A DNA stretch of 64,000 bases from CAWBRT01 sp963819175 (GCA_963819175.1 CAWFVJ010000016.1:248001-312000); one strand, 5' to 3'. Positions 28,073 to 36,709 are shown, counted from the stretch's first letter. A program made the numbers and translations. Notes: generated from the letters alone by a model not told the origin.

Positions 28073-28522
28073 ATGCGAGCCGTCGTGCAGCGCGTCAGCC
28101 GCGCCCGGGTGATCGTCGAGACCAAGACCGTTGGAGACATCGGCAACGGGCTGCTTGTGCTGCTCGGGGTCTCAGTCAGCGACTCTGAATCCGATGCTGA
28201 TTACCTGGTCGAGAAAATCTGCACGCTGCGCATCTTTGAGGATGCCGATGGCAAGATGAACCTCGATGTCTCTCAGACTGAGGGCGCAATCCTTGCCGTC
28301 TCGCAGTTCACCTTGTATGGAGATGTGCGGCGCGGACGCCGGCCCTCGTTCGACGACGCCGCGCGCCCCGAACGCGCCCGCCAGCTCTACGAGCACTTCG
28401 TGGAACAAATACGCACGCGCGGACTGCGCTGCGAGACCGGCCAATTTCAGGCTACGATGCAGGTCGAACTCGTCAACCAGGGCCCAGTCACCATCCTGCT
28501 CGACTCGCAAAAACAGTTCTAG
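28073..28522 (+). CDS. dtd: D-aminoacyl-tRNA deacylase
   Basis: Proofreading enzyme that hydrolyses D-amino acids (classically D-Tyr) and Gly mischarged on tRNA. The 149-residue protein has the two signatures of the family, SQFTLYGD and the C-terminal NQGPVTILLDS with the Gly-cisPro pair, and starts with the typical MRAVVQRVSRARV. I therefore place the start at 28073, although the frame is open from 27881. The length is exactly that of the family. A family B hairpin follows and the gene converges on folP. Confidence 0.95.
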   Translation: MRAVVQRVSRARVIVETKTVGDIGNGLLVLLGVSVSDSESDADYLVEKICTLRIFEDADGKMNLDVSQTEGAILAVSQFTLYGDVRRGRRPSFDDAARPERARQLYEHFVEQIRTRGLRCETGQFQATMQVELVNQGPVTILLDSQKQF

Positions 28523-28539
28523 CGTGGGTAAGTTAGAAT

Positions 28540-28571
28540 CCCACATCTGCGAAAAGCGCGCAGATATGGGG
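28540..28571. repeat. family B hairpin between convergent dtd and folP
   Basis: CCCACATCTGCG, loop, CGCAGATATGGGG. A close relative with the same ATCTGC arms is at 42593-42632. Its position between two convergent stops suits a bidirectional terminator. Confidence 0.7.
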
Positions 28572-28620
28572 CACCAGCGGATAACAGTTGCGGACGAACA
28601 GGACTACGTCCCGATGAACC

Positions 28621-29523
28621 TTACGTGACGGCGAGCACGGCGTCCGCTATGGCAACGGCTTCGACGGCTGGCCGGACATCGTGCACGCGCACGATATGAG
28701 CCCCGTGCAGCACGGCGGCAACCACGGTTGCCAGCGTCCCGGAAAGGCGTTCGGACGGCGGCAGCATCGGCACTTCGGCGGTGGGATGCCAGACGCCGAG
28801 CTCAGCGAGCCGGCCGGCAACGGTTCTGCCAATAAATGCCTTGCGCGAAGTGCCGACCAGAAGCGGATACCCGAGTTGGGCAAAGACCGCCAGGTGCGCC
28901 AGCAGCGGATAGTTCTCGTCAAAGCGCTTGCCGAAGCCAATGCCCGGATCGAGCACAAGGCGTTCACTGGAGATTCCGGCACGGCCAGCCAGTCCGGCCG
29001 AGTTGGTCAGTCCGCGCAGCACGATGGAAACCGGGTCAGGCTCCGGCGGCAGCGAATTCCACTCCTCGGGAGTGCCGCGCGTGTGCATCAGCACCGCGCC
29101 GCAGCCGAGTCCGGCGATGGTTTCGGCCATGGCTCGATCCCACATTAACCCGCTGACGTCGTTTACGATCTCGACTCCCGCCTGCACGGCGGCGACAGCA
29201 GTCTCCGCTTTATAGGTGTCGATGGAGATGATGGCCTCGGGATGCTCGCGCTTGAGGGCCTCGATGACGGGAAGCACGCGATCCTGCTCCTGCTGCACGC
29301 CCAGAGCGGAGGCGCCGGGATGAGTCGACTCGCCGCCAAGATCGAGGATGTCGGCACCCTCAGAGAGCAATTGCAGAGCGCGTTCGAGGGCATGCTCCGG
29401 AGAGAGAAAGTGTCCGCCGTCGGAAAACGAATCCGGAGTTACGTTGACGATGCCCATGACGACGGTTCGCCGGCCGAGCTCCAGTGACCGGCGGCCCAGA
29501 TTCCATTGAAACGGTAGCCGCAT
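28621..29523 (-). CDS. folP: dihydropteroate synthase
   Basis: Folate-pathway enzyme that joins p-aminobenzoate to the pterin pyrophosphate; the target of sulfonamides. The 300-residue TIM-barrel protein has MGIVNVTPDSFSDGG, DILDLGGESTHPGA, NDVSGL, DPGIGFGKRFDENY (with the conserved lysine) and RVHDVRP at the end. The start at 29523 is the first in frame and gives a normal length. The IS1-family element begins about 140 bp upstream of the start, within the region it shares with divergent dacB. Confidence 0.96.
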   Translation of the reverse strand: MRLPFQWNLGRRSLELGRRTVVMGIVNVTPDSFSDGGHFLSPEHALERALQLLSEGADILDLGGESTHPGASALGVQQEQDRVLPVIEALKREHPEAIISIDTYKAETAVAAVQAGVEIVNDVSGLMWDRAMAETIAGLGCGAVLMHTRGTPEEWNSLPPEPDPVSIVLRGLTNSAGLAGRAGISSERLVLDPGIGFGKRFDENYPLLAHLAVFAQLGYPLLVGTSRKAFIGRTVAGRLAELGVWHPTAEVPMLPPSERLSGTLATVVAAVLHGAHIVRVHDVRPAVEAVAIADAVLAVT

Positions 29524-29655
29524 GAGCGAATTCTACCCTCCGGAGCAGCCACCATGGATTGTGTTTTTTGCGAATAAGTGCCGGAGCGAAAAGGAGTTGC
29601 CGCCACACGACTCCGGCAACGGCACCATAGGCGCGTCGCTTGGGGCCATGGCCCT

Positions 29656-29665
29656 CCGGCTGCTG
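29656..29665. repeat. target-site duplication, left copy
   Basis: CCGGCTGCTG directly abuts the left end of the IS1-family element and is repeated exactly at 32987-32996, directly abutting the right end. Confidence 0.85.
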
Positions 29666-29687
29666 GTAGTGTCCTAATTTGAAATCC

Positions 29688-29876
29688 TCAGCTTTGGATT
29701 GCGGCATTCAATGTGCTCCGTATCCACTCGGAAACCGTCTGCTTGTTCGTCTTGGCGGTCGTCTCGATTGACCGCAGCTCATCAGGAGTAACCCGGATGC
29801 GTAAGGTTCCAACCTTGGCGCTTCCCTTTGGGAGCGGTGGCCGTCCTGCTTTGCTAGTTTTCTTCTGTTGGCTCAA
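29688..29876 (-). CDS. small ribbon-helix-helix-like DNA-binding protein
   Basis: A 62-residue basic protein starting seven bases inside the left end of the mobile element. After a lysine- and proline-rich head, TLRIRVTPDELRSIETTAK and QTVSEWIRSTLNAAI fit the short strand plus two helices of the MetJ/Arc or CopG fold, common in antitoxins and plasmid regulators. It lies 5 bp after the 96-residue gene on the same strand, so the two are probably one transcript. It may regulate the element or pair with its neighbour as a toxin-antitoxin unit; neither is shown. Confidence 0.65.
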   Translation of the reverse strand: MSQQKKTSKAGRPPLPKGSAKVGTLRIRVTPDELRSIETTAKTNKQTVSEWIRSTLNAAIQS

Positions 29877-29881
29877 GGCTT

Positions 29882-30172
29882 CTAAACTCCTGTACGATTG
29901 CTGCTCTGACCGCCTGCACTGCTGATGGTCACGGGGCCGAGATGCAGGACTGTGACATGATGTTTTGGGTTGTCTGGGTCGCCTGTCTTATTTGTCCATG
30001 CGTAAACCCTTGAGGCTTTCGGGTGTCCGTGGAGGTCGAACACTTCCACAATCCCTTCCCAGACCGTTTGGCTATTGAAAACCTCTTTGACGGGCACACT
30101 CTCAACGTGTTCAGATTCAACGCCATGCAATCGGCGGATAACTTCTTTTAATTCTTGAATATAGTCGTCCAT
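29882..30172 (-). CDS. hypothetical protein, cargo of the mobile element
   Basis: A 96-residue protein I do not recognise. It has an N-terminal helix (MDDYIQELKEVIRRLHGVE), then a beta-rich part with VWEGIVEVFDLHGHPKASRVYAW and KHHVTVLHLGPVTISS. It contains no cysteine or obvious catalytic motif. It is followed at 5 bp by the ribbon-helix-helix gene, an arrangement also seen in toxin-antitoxin pairs, but it resembles no toxin family I know. The divergent gene starting at 30211 shares the promoter region. Confidence 0.6.
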   Translation of the reverse strand: MDDYIQELKEVIRRLHGVESEHVESVPVKEVFNSQTVWEGIVEVFDLHGHPKASRVYAWTNKTGDPDNPKHHVTVLHLGPVTISSAGGQSSNRTGV

Positions 30173-30210
30173 AATTCAGAGTACAATTTATACCAAGAAG
30201 GAGAAATACC

Positions 30211-30393
30211 ATGCCCGCAACGGCTGTCTTCTATTCCATTAACGAGGTTAAAAAACAACCCGCAAATCGTGTTCATCATAACAATAGTGCGTGTCCTCCG
30301 GGTCGTGACATACCACAGAATGAACGGAAACCAGGAACCGGCGGATACCGACTCTGCGATGATTGCGCTAGGCTGAACAGAGAAGGTAAGTAG
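30211..30393 (+). CDS. small hypothetical protein with CxxC pairs, cargo
   Basis: A 60-residue protein with a strong ribosome site, AAGGAG at 30198-30203, eight bases before the ATG. It has a conserved-looking layout: SINEVKKQPANRVHHN, then CPPGRDIPQNERKPGTGGY and LCDDCARLNREGK. The CDDC pair with an earlier Cys and His could hold one zinc. I know no function. It is the only cargo gene in the left part of the element on the plus strand and diverges from the 96-residue gene. Confidence 0.6.
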   Translation: MPATAVFYSINEVKKQPANRVHHNNSACPPGRDIPQNERKPGTGGYRLCDDCARLNREGK

Positions 30394-30395
30394 TT

Positions 30396-30749
30396 TCATT
30401 TGGCAGGGGCGTCCTTTTCCCAAAAGGTTATTCTCCACTGTGGGCCAATGGGCACAGTTGGGGCCTCTGGATAGACAAACCAACTTTGCTCGATAGATCG
30501 AACGGGGCGCCCCGCTCTCAGTGCGGCTCCCATAGCAATAAAAGCATCTGCCGCTGTGCCGTGGATAATCACATACGGCCAATCTCCGTGATGTAATCCA
30601 TCACGCTTCGGGCTGTAACCCGGATTCTTTCGGCCTTCGCAAGACGAAAGGGTTTCAACCCCGTACTCGTGTAGAGTGCGCACAATATCACGGATGCCCG
30701 AGTCGAGCTGCTTCCATTGGATTTTTCTTTTTGTGGTGATTAATTTCAC
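30396..30749 (-). CDS. hypothetical protein coupled to the transposase
   Basis: A 117-residue protein translated from a GTG that overlaps the TGA stop of the transposase gene, so the two are probably translationally coupled. It contains LHEYGVETLSSCEGRKNPGY, a pattern seen in small phage and mobile-element proteins, then WPYVIIHGTAADAFIAMGAAL and an aromatic C-terminus. It is not the InsA/InsB arrangement of IS1. It might aid transposition or be passive cargo. Confidence 0.6.
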   Translation of the reverse strand: MKLITTKRKIQWKQLDSGIRDIVRTLHEYGVETLSSCEGRKNPGYSPKRDGLHHGDWPYVIIHGTAADAFIAMGAALRAGRPVRSIEQSWFVYPEAPTVPIGPQWRITFWEKDAPAK

Positions 30750-31570
30750 GCCGTCGCCTCGACTAAATCTCCCACGCTCCAGAATCCCCGCTCAACTCCG
30801 GCTGCCATCGCTGGCGTGCAACGGATTGTGCTATGCCGCTTTACAAAGTTGTAATAAGCGAAGTGCAAGCCAACCGCAGCTTCAAAGTTCTCACGCTTCT
30901 TGCTGAAGGCCAGCGTCAGGCGGGTCAGTCTCCGCATGTGCAACCGAGTAGTCGCATTCAACCGCTCAACGTAGCTGGTAGAAATCAACTGCTGATCTGG
31001 GTTGCCGACAAACACCTTCTTCTCAGACGAAACAAACTCGGGGGCACTGTATCTGCGATTGTCGCTGACTTCTTCGTGCCCGTAGGTTTTCACGATCTGT
31101 GCATAATCAACATCCGCTCCGAACGCCTTTTCTACCGCTTCCACATAAGCCCTAAGGCCATCCGTGGAGATTTGAACCCGATTTCTCATCCGGCCCGCGA
31201 CGTCCTGCATAAAGGCCGTTGCCGTGGCTGTATCGCGATTGCCCACCTTAAACGCTGGAACTAGCTTCGTCTCGGCATCAACCGCACAGAACGTCCAGAC
31301 GTTACCAAGTTTCGGATCGTCTCCCGGCTGGATGCTGCGATCCTTCTTCCCGACAAAGCCCCATATCTCATCCATTTCCAGACGATTGCAAGACAGGTCG
31401 CGCATCTTGGCGTCCATTAAGGCAGTGCATCCCTGCCCAACTTTCACGCCAAGCCGCATGATGGTATCGCGGTGAACGCCAGTGATTCGCTCGATGGAGC
31501 GGATGCTGGAACCTTCAGCCAGCGCACCGATTACCGCGATTTTCTTGTCAGTCGGGAGGATGTTTGCCAT
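30746..31570 (-). CDS. IS1-family-like DDE transposase
   Basis: Catalyses movement of the surrounding element. The 274-residue protein has an N-terminal helix-turn-helix (IRSIERITGVHRDTIMRLG), then the IS1-like catalytic domain: LEMDEIWGFVGKKD (first Asp), QISTDGLRAY (second Asp), SYVERLNATTRLHMRRLTR (Glu) and LTLAFSKKRENFEAAV. The frame is open to 32485, but the start is set at 31570 by GGAGAAC just ahead of ATG and by a good promoter at 31593-31621. One uninterrupted ORF, unlike the programmed-frameshift arrangement of classical IS1. Confidence 0.9.
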   Translation of the reverse strand: MANILPTDKKIAVIGALAEGSSIRSIERITGVHRDTIMRLGVKVGQGCTALMDAKMRDLSCNRLEMDEIWGFVGKKDRSIQPGDDPKLGNVWTFCAVDAETKLVPAFKVGNRDTATATAFMQDVAGRMRNRVQISTDGLRAYVEAVEKAFGADVDYAQIVKTYGHEEVSDNRRYSAPEFVSSEKKVFVGNPDQQLISTSYVERLNATTRLHMRRLTRLTLAFSKKRENFEAAVGLHFAYYNFVKRHSTIRCTPAMAAGVERGFWSVGDLVEATA

Positions 31571-31592
31571 TGACGTTCTCCTTACTTGAATT

Positions 31593-31621
31593 ACTGTACC
31601 CCAACTATTATCGGGTGTCAA
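31593..31621 (-). promoter_or_regulatory. sigma-70 type promoter of the transposase gene
   Basis: Read on the minus strand: TTGACA (31616-31621), a spacer of exactly 17 bp, and TACAGT (31593-31598), then 22 bp to the transposase ATG. The -35 box is a perfect consensus. Confidence 0.75.
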
Positions 31622-31885
31622 GCATTTTTGTGGTACAATTTTTCCATCAAAAAGGTCAGCGGCATGGTAGATGGAGCGGATCGCCCCGAAGATGAGCAGG
31701 ATGGCGACGAAGAGCGCAATGATCCTGAGGTACCACCGCGTGATGTTGCCGACCACGCCGATACTCACAATCCCCAAGAAGATCAGCGTCACGCCCAACG
31801 CGCCATAGCAATAGCCTATAAGTGGACGGTAAGAGTCGCTCTTCCTTGGATTGGTCGGCGCATAATCACAAACTCTAATTTCTGG

Positions 31886-32876
31886 ATGGCGATAGCTACG
31901 GTTGTAATTGCTGTTGCGACTATCGCGTATACCCACTACGCCCGTCAGCAATGGGGTGTGATGAATAGCACGCTCGCCGAAATTCAGAAGCAGACTCCGG
32001 AAATCCAAAAACAGGCCAAGGTGGCTCAGGACCAATTTGCCCAAGCGAAAATCGACTCTGCGGCTGCAAGTAAAGTTACTGATGAGCAATTGCGAATTGC
32101 TCAGGAACAGGCCACTGCGGCCACGAATGCTGTTCAACAGGCAGCCAAAGAGTCCGCTACGAGCGCTATTCGGGTGGAGAAACAACTGCAAATTCTTCAA
32201 ACGCAAGCGAACGCCACCCGCGATCAAGCCGATGCAGCGCTTAAATCCGCCATCGCCATTCAAAAACAAACCGATATTTCCGAACGTCCATGGCTCTCCG
32301 TTGAGATCGCTCCAGCAAGTGATTTGCACTGGGTAGATGATCCAAAGGGCAAATACGCGGGGTTGGCGTTCAAGCTGTCGATTAAGAATGTCGGGAAATC
32401 TATCGCGAAGAACATTCAAATCGATCTTAAATTCTTGCCTACGGAACCAGGCTTTCCACTTGCATTGGGCGCGCTCAACAGCCAAAAAGGAGCTTTGCGA
32501 TAAACCTCAACCTCAACATGTTGGGTGGTTCGACTTGTTTCCGACTGAGCAACCAGCAGAGCGGAATCTGTCTGCCAGCGCCCCGGCAGCCGACATCTCG
32601 TCTAAAAGCGTCGTTATCAAAGGAGAGAAACCTCGTAAATTTGTTGGGTTCTATGTGGTTGGGTGTGTCACCTATCGCTCCAGCTTTGGGGCGGAATTCC
32701 ACCAAACTCATTTTGCCTACCATGTCATTGGCCCTCTCATTGTTTCCTCGGAGGGACGCCCCTTGGTGCTCCCGAACGGGGCGGTTGCTTGGGGAGGCTT
32801 CGAAGTAGGCGTTTCGGCCCCACAAAATCAAGTTGGGTTTATGCAAGAGCTCTTTAGTTTGAATGACGCGAACTGA
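31886..32876 (+). CDS. membrane-anchored coiled-coil protein, frame broken near 32490; cargo
   Basis: Begins with a membrane helix (MAIATVVIAVATIAYTHYARQQW), then about 100 residues of Ala/Gln/Lys-rich coiled coil (STLAEIQKQTPEIQKQAKVA and similar). A C-terminal beta domain follows, starting at SERPWLSVEIAPASD. Near 32490, at a run of five A, the frame closes early, while the next frame carries on with KKELCDKPQPQHVGWFDLFP to a stop at 32876. Intact length would be about 329 residues. Upstream ATGs back to 31664 give a highly charged, unlikely leader. Function unknown; such proteins occur as accessory genes in mobile elements. Confidence 0.6.
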
Positions 32877-32986
32877 GCGTTCCAATTCGCCCAATACTCC
32901 ACTCCTCAGCAGAGTCTCGCAGTTGCCAGGAGTAACTCCCATAATCAGGCACAGAATCAAACCTAATAGGCAAATTAGGACACTAC

Positions 32987-32996
32987 CCGGCTGCTG
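32987..32996. repeat. target-site duplication, right copy
   Basis: CCGGCTGCTG, exact copy of 29656-29665. Joining the two flanks restores an uninterrupted folP-dacB spacer. Confidence 0.85.
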
Positions 32997-33047
32997 GTTC
33001 CTGCGGGCGCGCAGCAGGAACGATGCTACAATCGTGCAGGTCTGGAT

Positions 33048-34616
33048 ATGCTGGGTGCGAGCAAGTTTTACTGTTTTCTGCTCACGATTCTGCTGTCGCT
33101 GCAGGTCTTTGCCGCCGATCACAAGAGCGCACAGAAGCGCATCGAAGAACTGCTTGCCAATCCCGACGCGGCCAAGGCGGTCTGGGGAATCGAGGCCGTG
33201 GATCTCGGCAGCGGCAAGACCGTCTACTCTCTCAACGCCGACAAACTGTTCATACCCGCCTCCAACACCAAGCTTTTCACTACCGCCGCGGTGCTTGCCC
33301 TGATTGGACCTGATTACCGCTTCCACACCACGCTCGAGAGCACGGGGACCGTGGACCGATATGGCCGACTTTCCGGCGACTTGATGATCGTTGGCCGCGG
33401 CGACCCCAACCTGAGCGGACGGACCCTGCCCTACGATTTGCGGACCGAGCGCAAGATGCCGCCAGTCCGCGTGCTGGAAGAACTTGCCGATCAATTGCTC
33501 GCCCGAGGAGTGAAGGTGATCGACGGCGATTTGGTGGCCGACGACTCCTACTTCATCTTGCAGCGCTATGGCGAAGGCTGGGCTCAGGATGACCTGCTTT
33601 GGGGATGGGGCGCACCAGTTTCGGCGCTCACCATTAATGACAACTCCATGTTCGTCACCGTAATGCCGGCCGATCGCATAGGCGAGCGCGCCTACGTCAG
33701 CATTGCTCCCTTCGCCGACTATTACCGCATTGAGAACCGGGTGACCACGACGCCCGCCGGAACTGAAGCTCGTAAGCTCTTCATCAATCGCGAGCCCGGT
33801 TCAAATCAGCTCACCCTCTGGGGCTCGATACCGCTCGGCGATCCCGGTGCGACAGAGTCGCTCGCTATCGATGACCCGGCGGAATTTACCGCCAAGCTGA
33901 TGCGCAGCCTGCTGGAGAAGCGAGGCATAGTGGTCTACGGACACGTGCGGACACAGCATGCGGAGATGTCAAGCCTGTATACGTTTCACGCCACGGCGAT
34001 GGCTTCCGCCGGAGGCGGAACCGATGTGGTCGCTCCACCGCCCATGCCTCTCAGAACCGTGCTGGCCGACCATCAGTCGCTGCCTTTGGCGCTGGATCTG
34101 AAGGTCACTAACAAAGTGAGCCAGAACCTCCACGCCGAACTGGTCTTGCGGTTACTGGGGCGCGAACGCGGTCGCAGCGGCACGGTCGAAGGCGGGCTGG
34201 AAGTGATGCGGAACTGGCTATCATTGGCCGGCATCCAGCCGGATGAATACGTGTTTTACGACGGTTCGGGGCTATCGCGCGAAAACCTGGTGACCCCACA
34301 TGCAATCGTCAAACTGCTGAGTTACATAGCCCGTCAGCCTTGGGGGGCGACTTACCTCGATACCCTGCCTGTCGGCGGAATGGATGGCTCGCTGATCGGG
34401 CGATTCAGGACCGCCTCCACCTTGGGACGCGTGCAGGCCAAGACCGGCGCACTCAGTCACGTGAACGCTCTCTCCGGCTATCTCACAACCCAGCAGGGCG
34501 ATCGACTGGCGTTTTCGATCATCGTCAACAACCATATGCTCAATTCACACAAGGCGTCGGAGACGATCGACGAGATCGTGACCGCCTTGGTGGAAAGCGC
34601 GCCGCCCGAGAGATGA
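33048..34616 (+). CDS. dacB: D-alanyl-D-alanine carboxypeptidase/endopeptidase (PBP4 type)
   Basis: Periplasmic class C penicillin-binding protein (peptidase family S13) that trims or cleaves peptidoglycan cross-links. The 522-residue protein has a signal peptide (FYCFLLTILLSLQVFA), the nucleophile motif in PASNTKLFTTA (SxxK), the DGSGLSREN region and a C-terminal AKTGALSHVNALSGY (KTG). The long insertion between the first two motifs is typical of the family. An extended -10-like TGCTACAAT lies at 33024-33032, very close to the start. The mobile element ends about 60 bp upstream and may have changed its promoter. Confidence 0.95.
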   Translation: MLGASKFYCFLLTILLSLQVFAADHKSAQKRIEELLANPDAAKAVWGIEAVDLGSGKTVYSLNADKLFIPASNTKLFTTAAVLALIGPDYRFHTTLESTGTVDRYGRLSGDLMIVGRGDPNLSGRTLPYDLRTERKMPPVRVLEELADQLLARGVKVIDGDLVADDSYFILQRYGEGWAQDDLLWGWGAPVSALTINDNSMFVTVMPADRIGERAYVSIAPFADYYRIENRVTTTPAGTEARKLFINREPGSNQLTLWGSIPLGDPGATESLAIDDPAEFTAKLMRSLLEKRGIVVYGHVRTQHAEMSSLYTFHATAMASAGGGTDVVAPPPMPLRTVLADHQSLPLALDLKVTNKVSQNLHAELVLRLLGRERGRSGTVEGGLEVMRNWLSLAGIQPDEYVFYDGSGLSRENLVTPHAIVKLLSYIARQPWGATYLDTLPVGGMDGSLIGRFRTASTLGRVQAKTGALSHVNALSGYLTTQQGDRLAFSIIVNNHMLNSHKASETIDEIVTALVESAPPER

Positions 34617-34618
34617 AC

Positions 34619-34846
34619 GTCATTCCGAGCAAGCGACGCCTTGCCTAGATAGCATTTAAGCTGTGCCGCCGCAATGCGCACTGGAGCAACGCGAAATAGC
34701 ACACCGCTCTACCGGTCGCAAGTCGAGGAATCTTGTGGGTTCCTTTTGCTGCAGAACCACAAGATCCCTCCGCTCCGCTCCCCCACCCCAGCAAACGCAA
34801 CAACGGCGTTTGCTGGGGACCCCGGCTTCGCTTCGGTCGGGATGAC
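34619..34846. repeat. dispersed repeat family A, copy 4
   Basis: Starts GTCATTCCGAGCAAGC two bases after the dacB stop and ends GTCGGGATGAC. It contains CTCCCCCACCCCA, AACAACGGCGTTTG and GGGGACCCCGGCTTCGCT, also found in copy 1. No gene is supported in 34617-34958. Confidence 0.87.
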
Positions 34847-34958
34847 GCCTTTCGTGAACAATGGGCTACACCAATCATGGTAGTTCCCTAGTAAGCGCCC
34901 CTTCAACGACGGATACACCTGCTCTGGTATTGCTCTAAAGCTTTCGACCGGCATCAAG

Positions 34959-35742
34959 TCAATTGCACTTCCACCGTGCGGCTTGCAACCACGCGATGGT
35001 CGCTTCGGCCAGAAATATCGGAAAGCTAAGCCGCATGGGTGCGGCCAGAGGAGTGGGAGAAAGCACGGCACGCGATTCCTCGCGGCGCAAGGCTACGCGG
35101 CCGCGGCCAAAATCCTGCGGGAACTCGACCGGCTGCGGGGCGTTGGAGCAGAGATGCAGCGACAGCAAGTCGCAGAATTGCAACATCGCAACCAACCGCT
35201 CCAGTACCTCGAAGCCGACGCCATGCTGGCTCAACAGACGCTGTTCGCGTGCTTGCTCATCGGAAAGAAATTGCCGCACCTTGGAAGACTCGGCTGGTTG
35301 CGCTTCGAACCTTGCCAGACCGAATCGGCCAAGCGCTTGGAAATGCCTGGAGACAACAAGGCCCGCGAGCGCGCTGACCCGCTCGGCCTTGCCGATGGAG
35401 CGTCCCCAAGCGCGAAGAAACTGGTCGGGAGGGATCGCGATGAAGGGGACAGCGTGCCCGTTCTGAAAAGCCTGCGGACAGCGGTTCGGGGGCCGCTCCG
35501 TCGAAAATCTCCCATCCCTCGTCGTGCAGGCCAATCGCCTCGACCACATCCGCGGTCAACTCAGGAAAACGTCGGCGGTCAAAGCCGGCGGCGATCGCGC
35601 CGGAGAGATGGGCATGGTCGGGCTGGGTCACGAACCAGCAGGGCAGCGAATCATTCTTTTGCACCGAGGCAATCGCCTCGAAGGCGGAGATCTTTTGCCC
35701 ACAGCCCGGCTCGTAGTCTTGATTCTCGTTGCGGAGAATCAT
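34959..35742 (-). CDS. DUF3891-family protein, frame broken near 35480
   Basis: Member of an uncharacterised family with conserved histidines. The N-terminal half reads CWFVTQPDHAHLSGAIAAGF and AIGLHDEGWEIFDGA in one frame. After about 35480 the continuation lies in the next frame (AFQNGHAVPFIAIPPDQFLR, then a Leu-rich helical C-terminus) to a stop at 34959. Both parts belong to the same family, so one base is wrong or lost. Restored length is about 260 residues. The histidine pattern recalls metal-dependent HD-like proteins, but no function is known. Confidence 0.75.
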
Positions 35743-35769
35743 GTTACCTCCTGGACTTCAGGGTCATCT

Positions 35770-36195
35770 TCATCGGCGGGCGCGAGCTCGTTTCGGGGCC
35801 GCTGCCGCCTTCATTGGGCCGGAACTGCTTGGGGGTTTGCGCACGCCATTGATCAGATCACGAAGTACCACAGCATTGTTGTGCTGTTCGTCGCGCGAGG
35901 CGTACACCAGGGTTACGGTCCGGTTGTCCGCAACCAGTCCGTAGAGCTTGTTCAGATCGGCAACCGCTTCTGGAGCGCGAAGTTCTTTCATGTACTCGGA
36001 GCGGAACTTCGACCATAACGCCGGGTGCGAGTGGAACCATTTGCGAAGCTCATTACTCGGCGCCAATCCCTTAAGCCATTCAGTGATGGCGGCTGCCTGC
36101 TTGCCCACTCCACGCGGCCATAGCCGGTCAACCAACACGCGAACGCCATCACCGAGCGCGGGCTTTTGGTAGGCGCGCTTGATCTCCACGCTCAT
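35770..36195 (-). CDS. DUF488-family protein
   Basis: A 141-residue protein of the DUF488 family, with the expected VLVDRLWPRGVGK near the start, LAPSNELRKWFHSHP in the middle, FRSEYMKEL, and TLVYASRDEQHNNAVVLRDL towards the end. The family is widespread and uncharacterised. The C-terminus has an added Ala/Arg-rich tail. It lies 27 bp upstream of the DUF3891 gene on the same strand, so they probably share a transcript; that pairing does not reveal a function. Confidence 0.85.
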   Translation of the reverse strand: MSVEIKRAYQKPALGDGVRVLVDRLWPRGVGKQAAAITEWLKGLAPSNELRKWFHSHPALWSKFRSEYMKELRAPEAVADLNKLYGLVADNRTVTLVYASRDEQHNNAVVLRDLINGVRKPPSSSGPMKAAAAPKRARARR

Positions 36196-36343
36196 CCTCT
36201 CTCCACCCTCATCATCTATGATGTTACTCTGGCGGGCTTGCTTTGAACAAAAATTGCCCGGTCACCGATAGCCACTGGCCGACGGGCCAAGGCCCCTTGC
36301 AGTCCTGATCAAAGGGCAGAATCGCCCCAAGGAGACGGAATTC

Positions 36344-36709
36344 GTGTCATGGAAATCGTGCTCGCCGGCGCTGGCGCTGCTGCTGATCGTTGGCTGTCAA
36401 ACCCTTGGCTGCCAAATGGAACGGCGCAAGTCGGATGCCGAGTTGGGACTGAATCCGCAGCAGGCCCGCGGACGCTACCTCTATGACCAGAACTGCATCC
36501 GCTGCCACGAGCCTTACAGCCGTTGGGGCACACACGGACCCAGCCTCAAGAATCTCTATAAGAAGCCCTATTTGCCCAGCGGCATGCCGGTCAACGACGA
36601 GCGGTTGCAAGATGTGATCCTGCTGGGAAAAGCTAAAATGCCGTCCTTTCGCAAAACGTTCACCGATCAGCAAGTCGAGGACTTGCTCGCCTATCTAAAG
36701 ACGCTTTAG
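36344..36709 (+). CDS. lipoprotein c-type cytochrome
   Basis: A 121-residue monohaem cytochrome with haem site CIRCH and a distal methionine in AKMPSFRKTFTDQQVEDLLAYL. The N-terminus has a signal peptide ending in a lipobox (LLLIVGCQ), so it is probably lipid-anchored on the periplasmic side. GTG at 36344 is supported by AAGGAG at 36329-36334. It is not near an oxidase operon, so its redox partner is unknown. The 297-bp spacer after it shows nothing recognisable. Confidence 0.85.
   Translation: MSWKSCSPALALLLIVGCQTLGCQMERRKSDAELGLNPQQARGRYLYDQNCIRCHEPYSRWGTHGPSLKNLYKKPYLPSGMPVNDERLQDVILLGKAKMPSFRKTFTDQQVEDLLAYLKTL

Larger units (their letters stand above)
29666..32986. mobile_element. 3.3-kb IS1-family transposable element with cargo genes
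   Basis: Ends are perfect 16-bp inverted repeats: GTAGTGTCCTAATTTG (29666-29681) and CAAATTAGGACACTAC (32971-32986). Exact 10-bp direct repeats flank both sides, in the range usual for IS1-family insertions. Inside are an IS1-like DDE transposase and cargo: a ribbon-helix-helix-like protein, three small unknown proteins and a coiled-coil membrane protein. It is visibly less GC-rich than its surroundings. Canonical IS1 is under 1 kb with a frameshifted transposase; this one is four times larger with a single-frame transposase, so it resembles a transporter IS. Intact ends suggest recent insertion. Confidence 0.88.

Noticed and set aside
30746..32485. 579-residue minus-strand frame read as one large transposase
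   Set aside because: Only the last 274 residues match IS1-like transposases, and a promoter and ribosome site lie just ahead of 31570.
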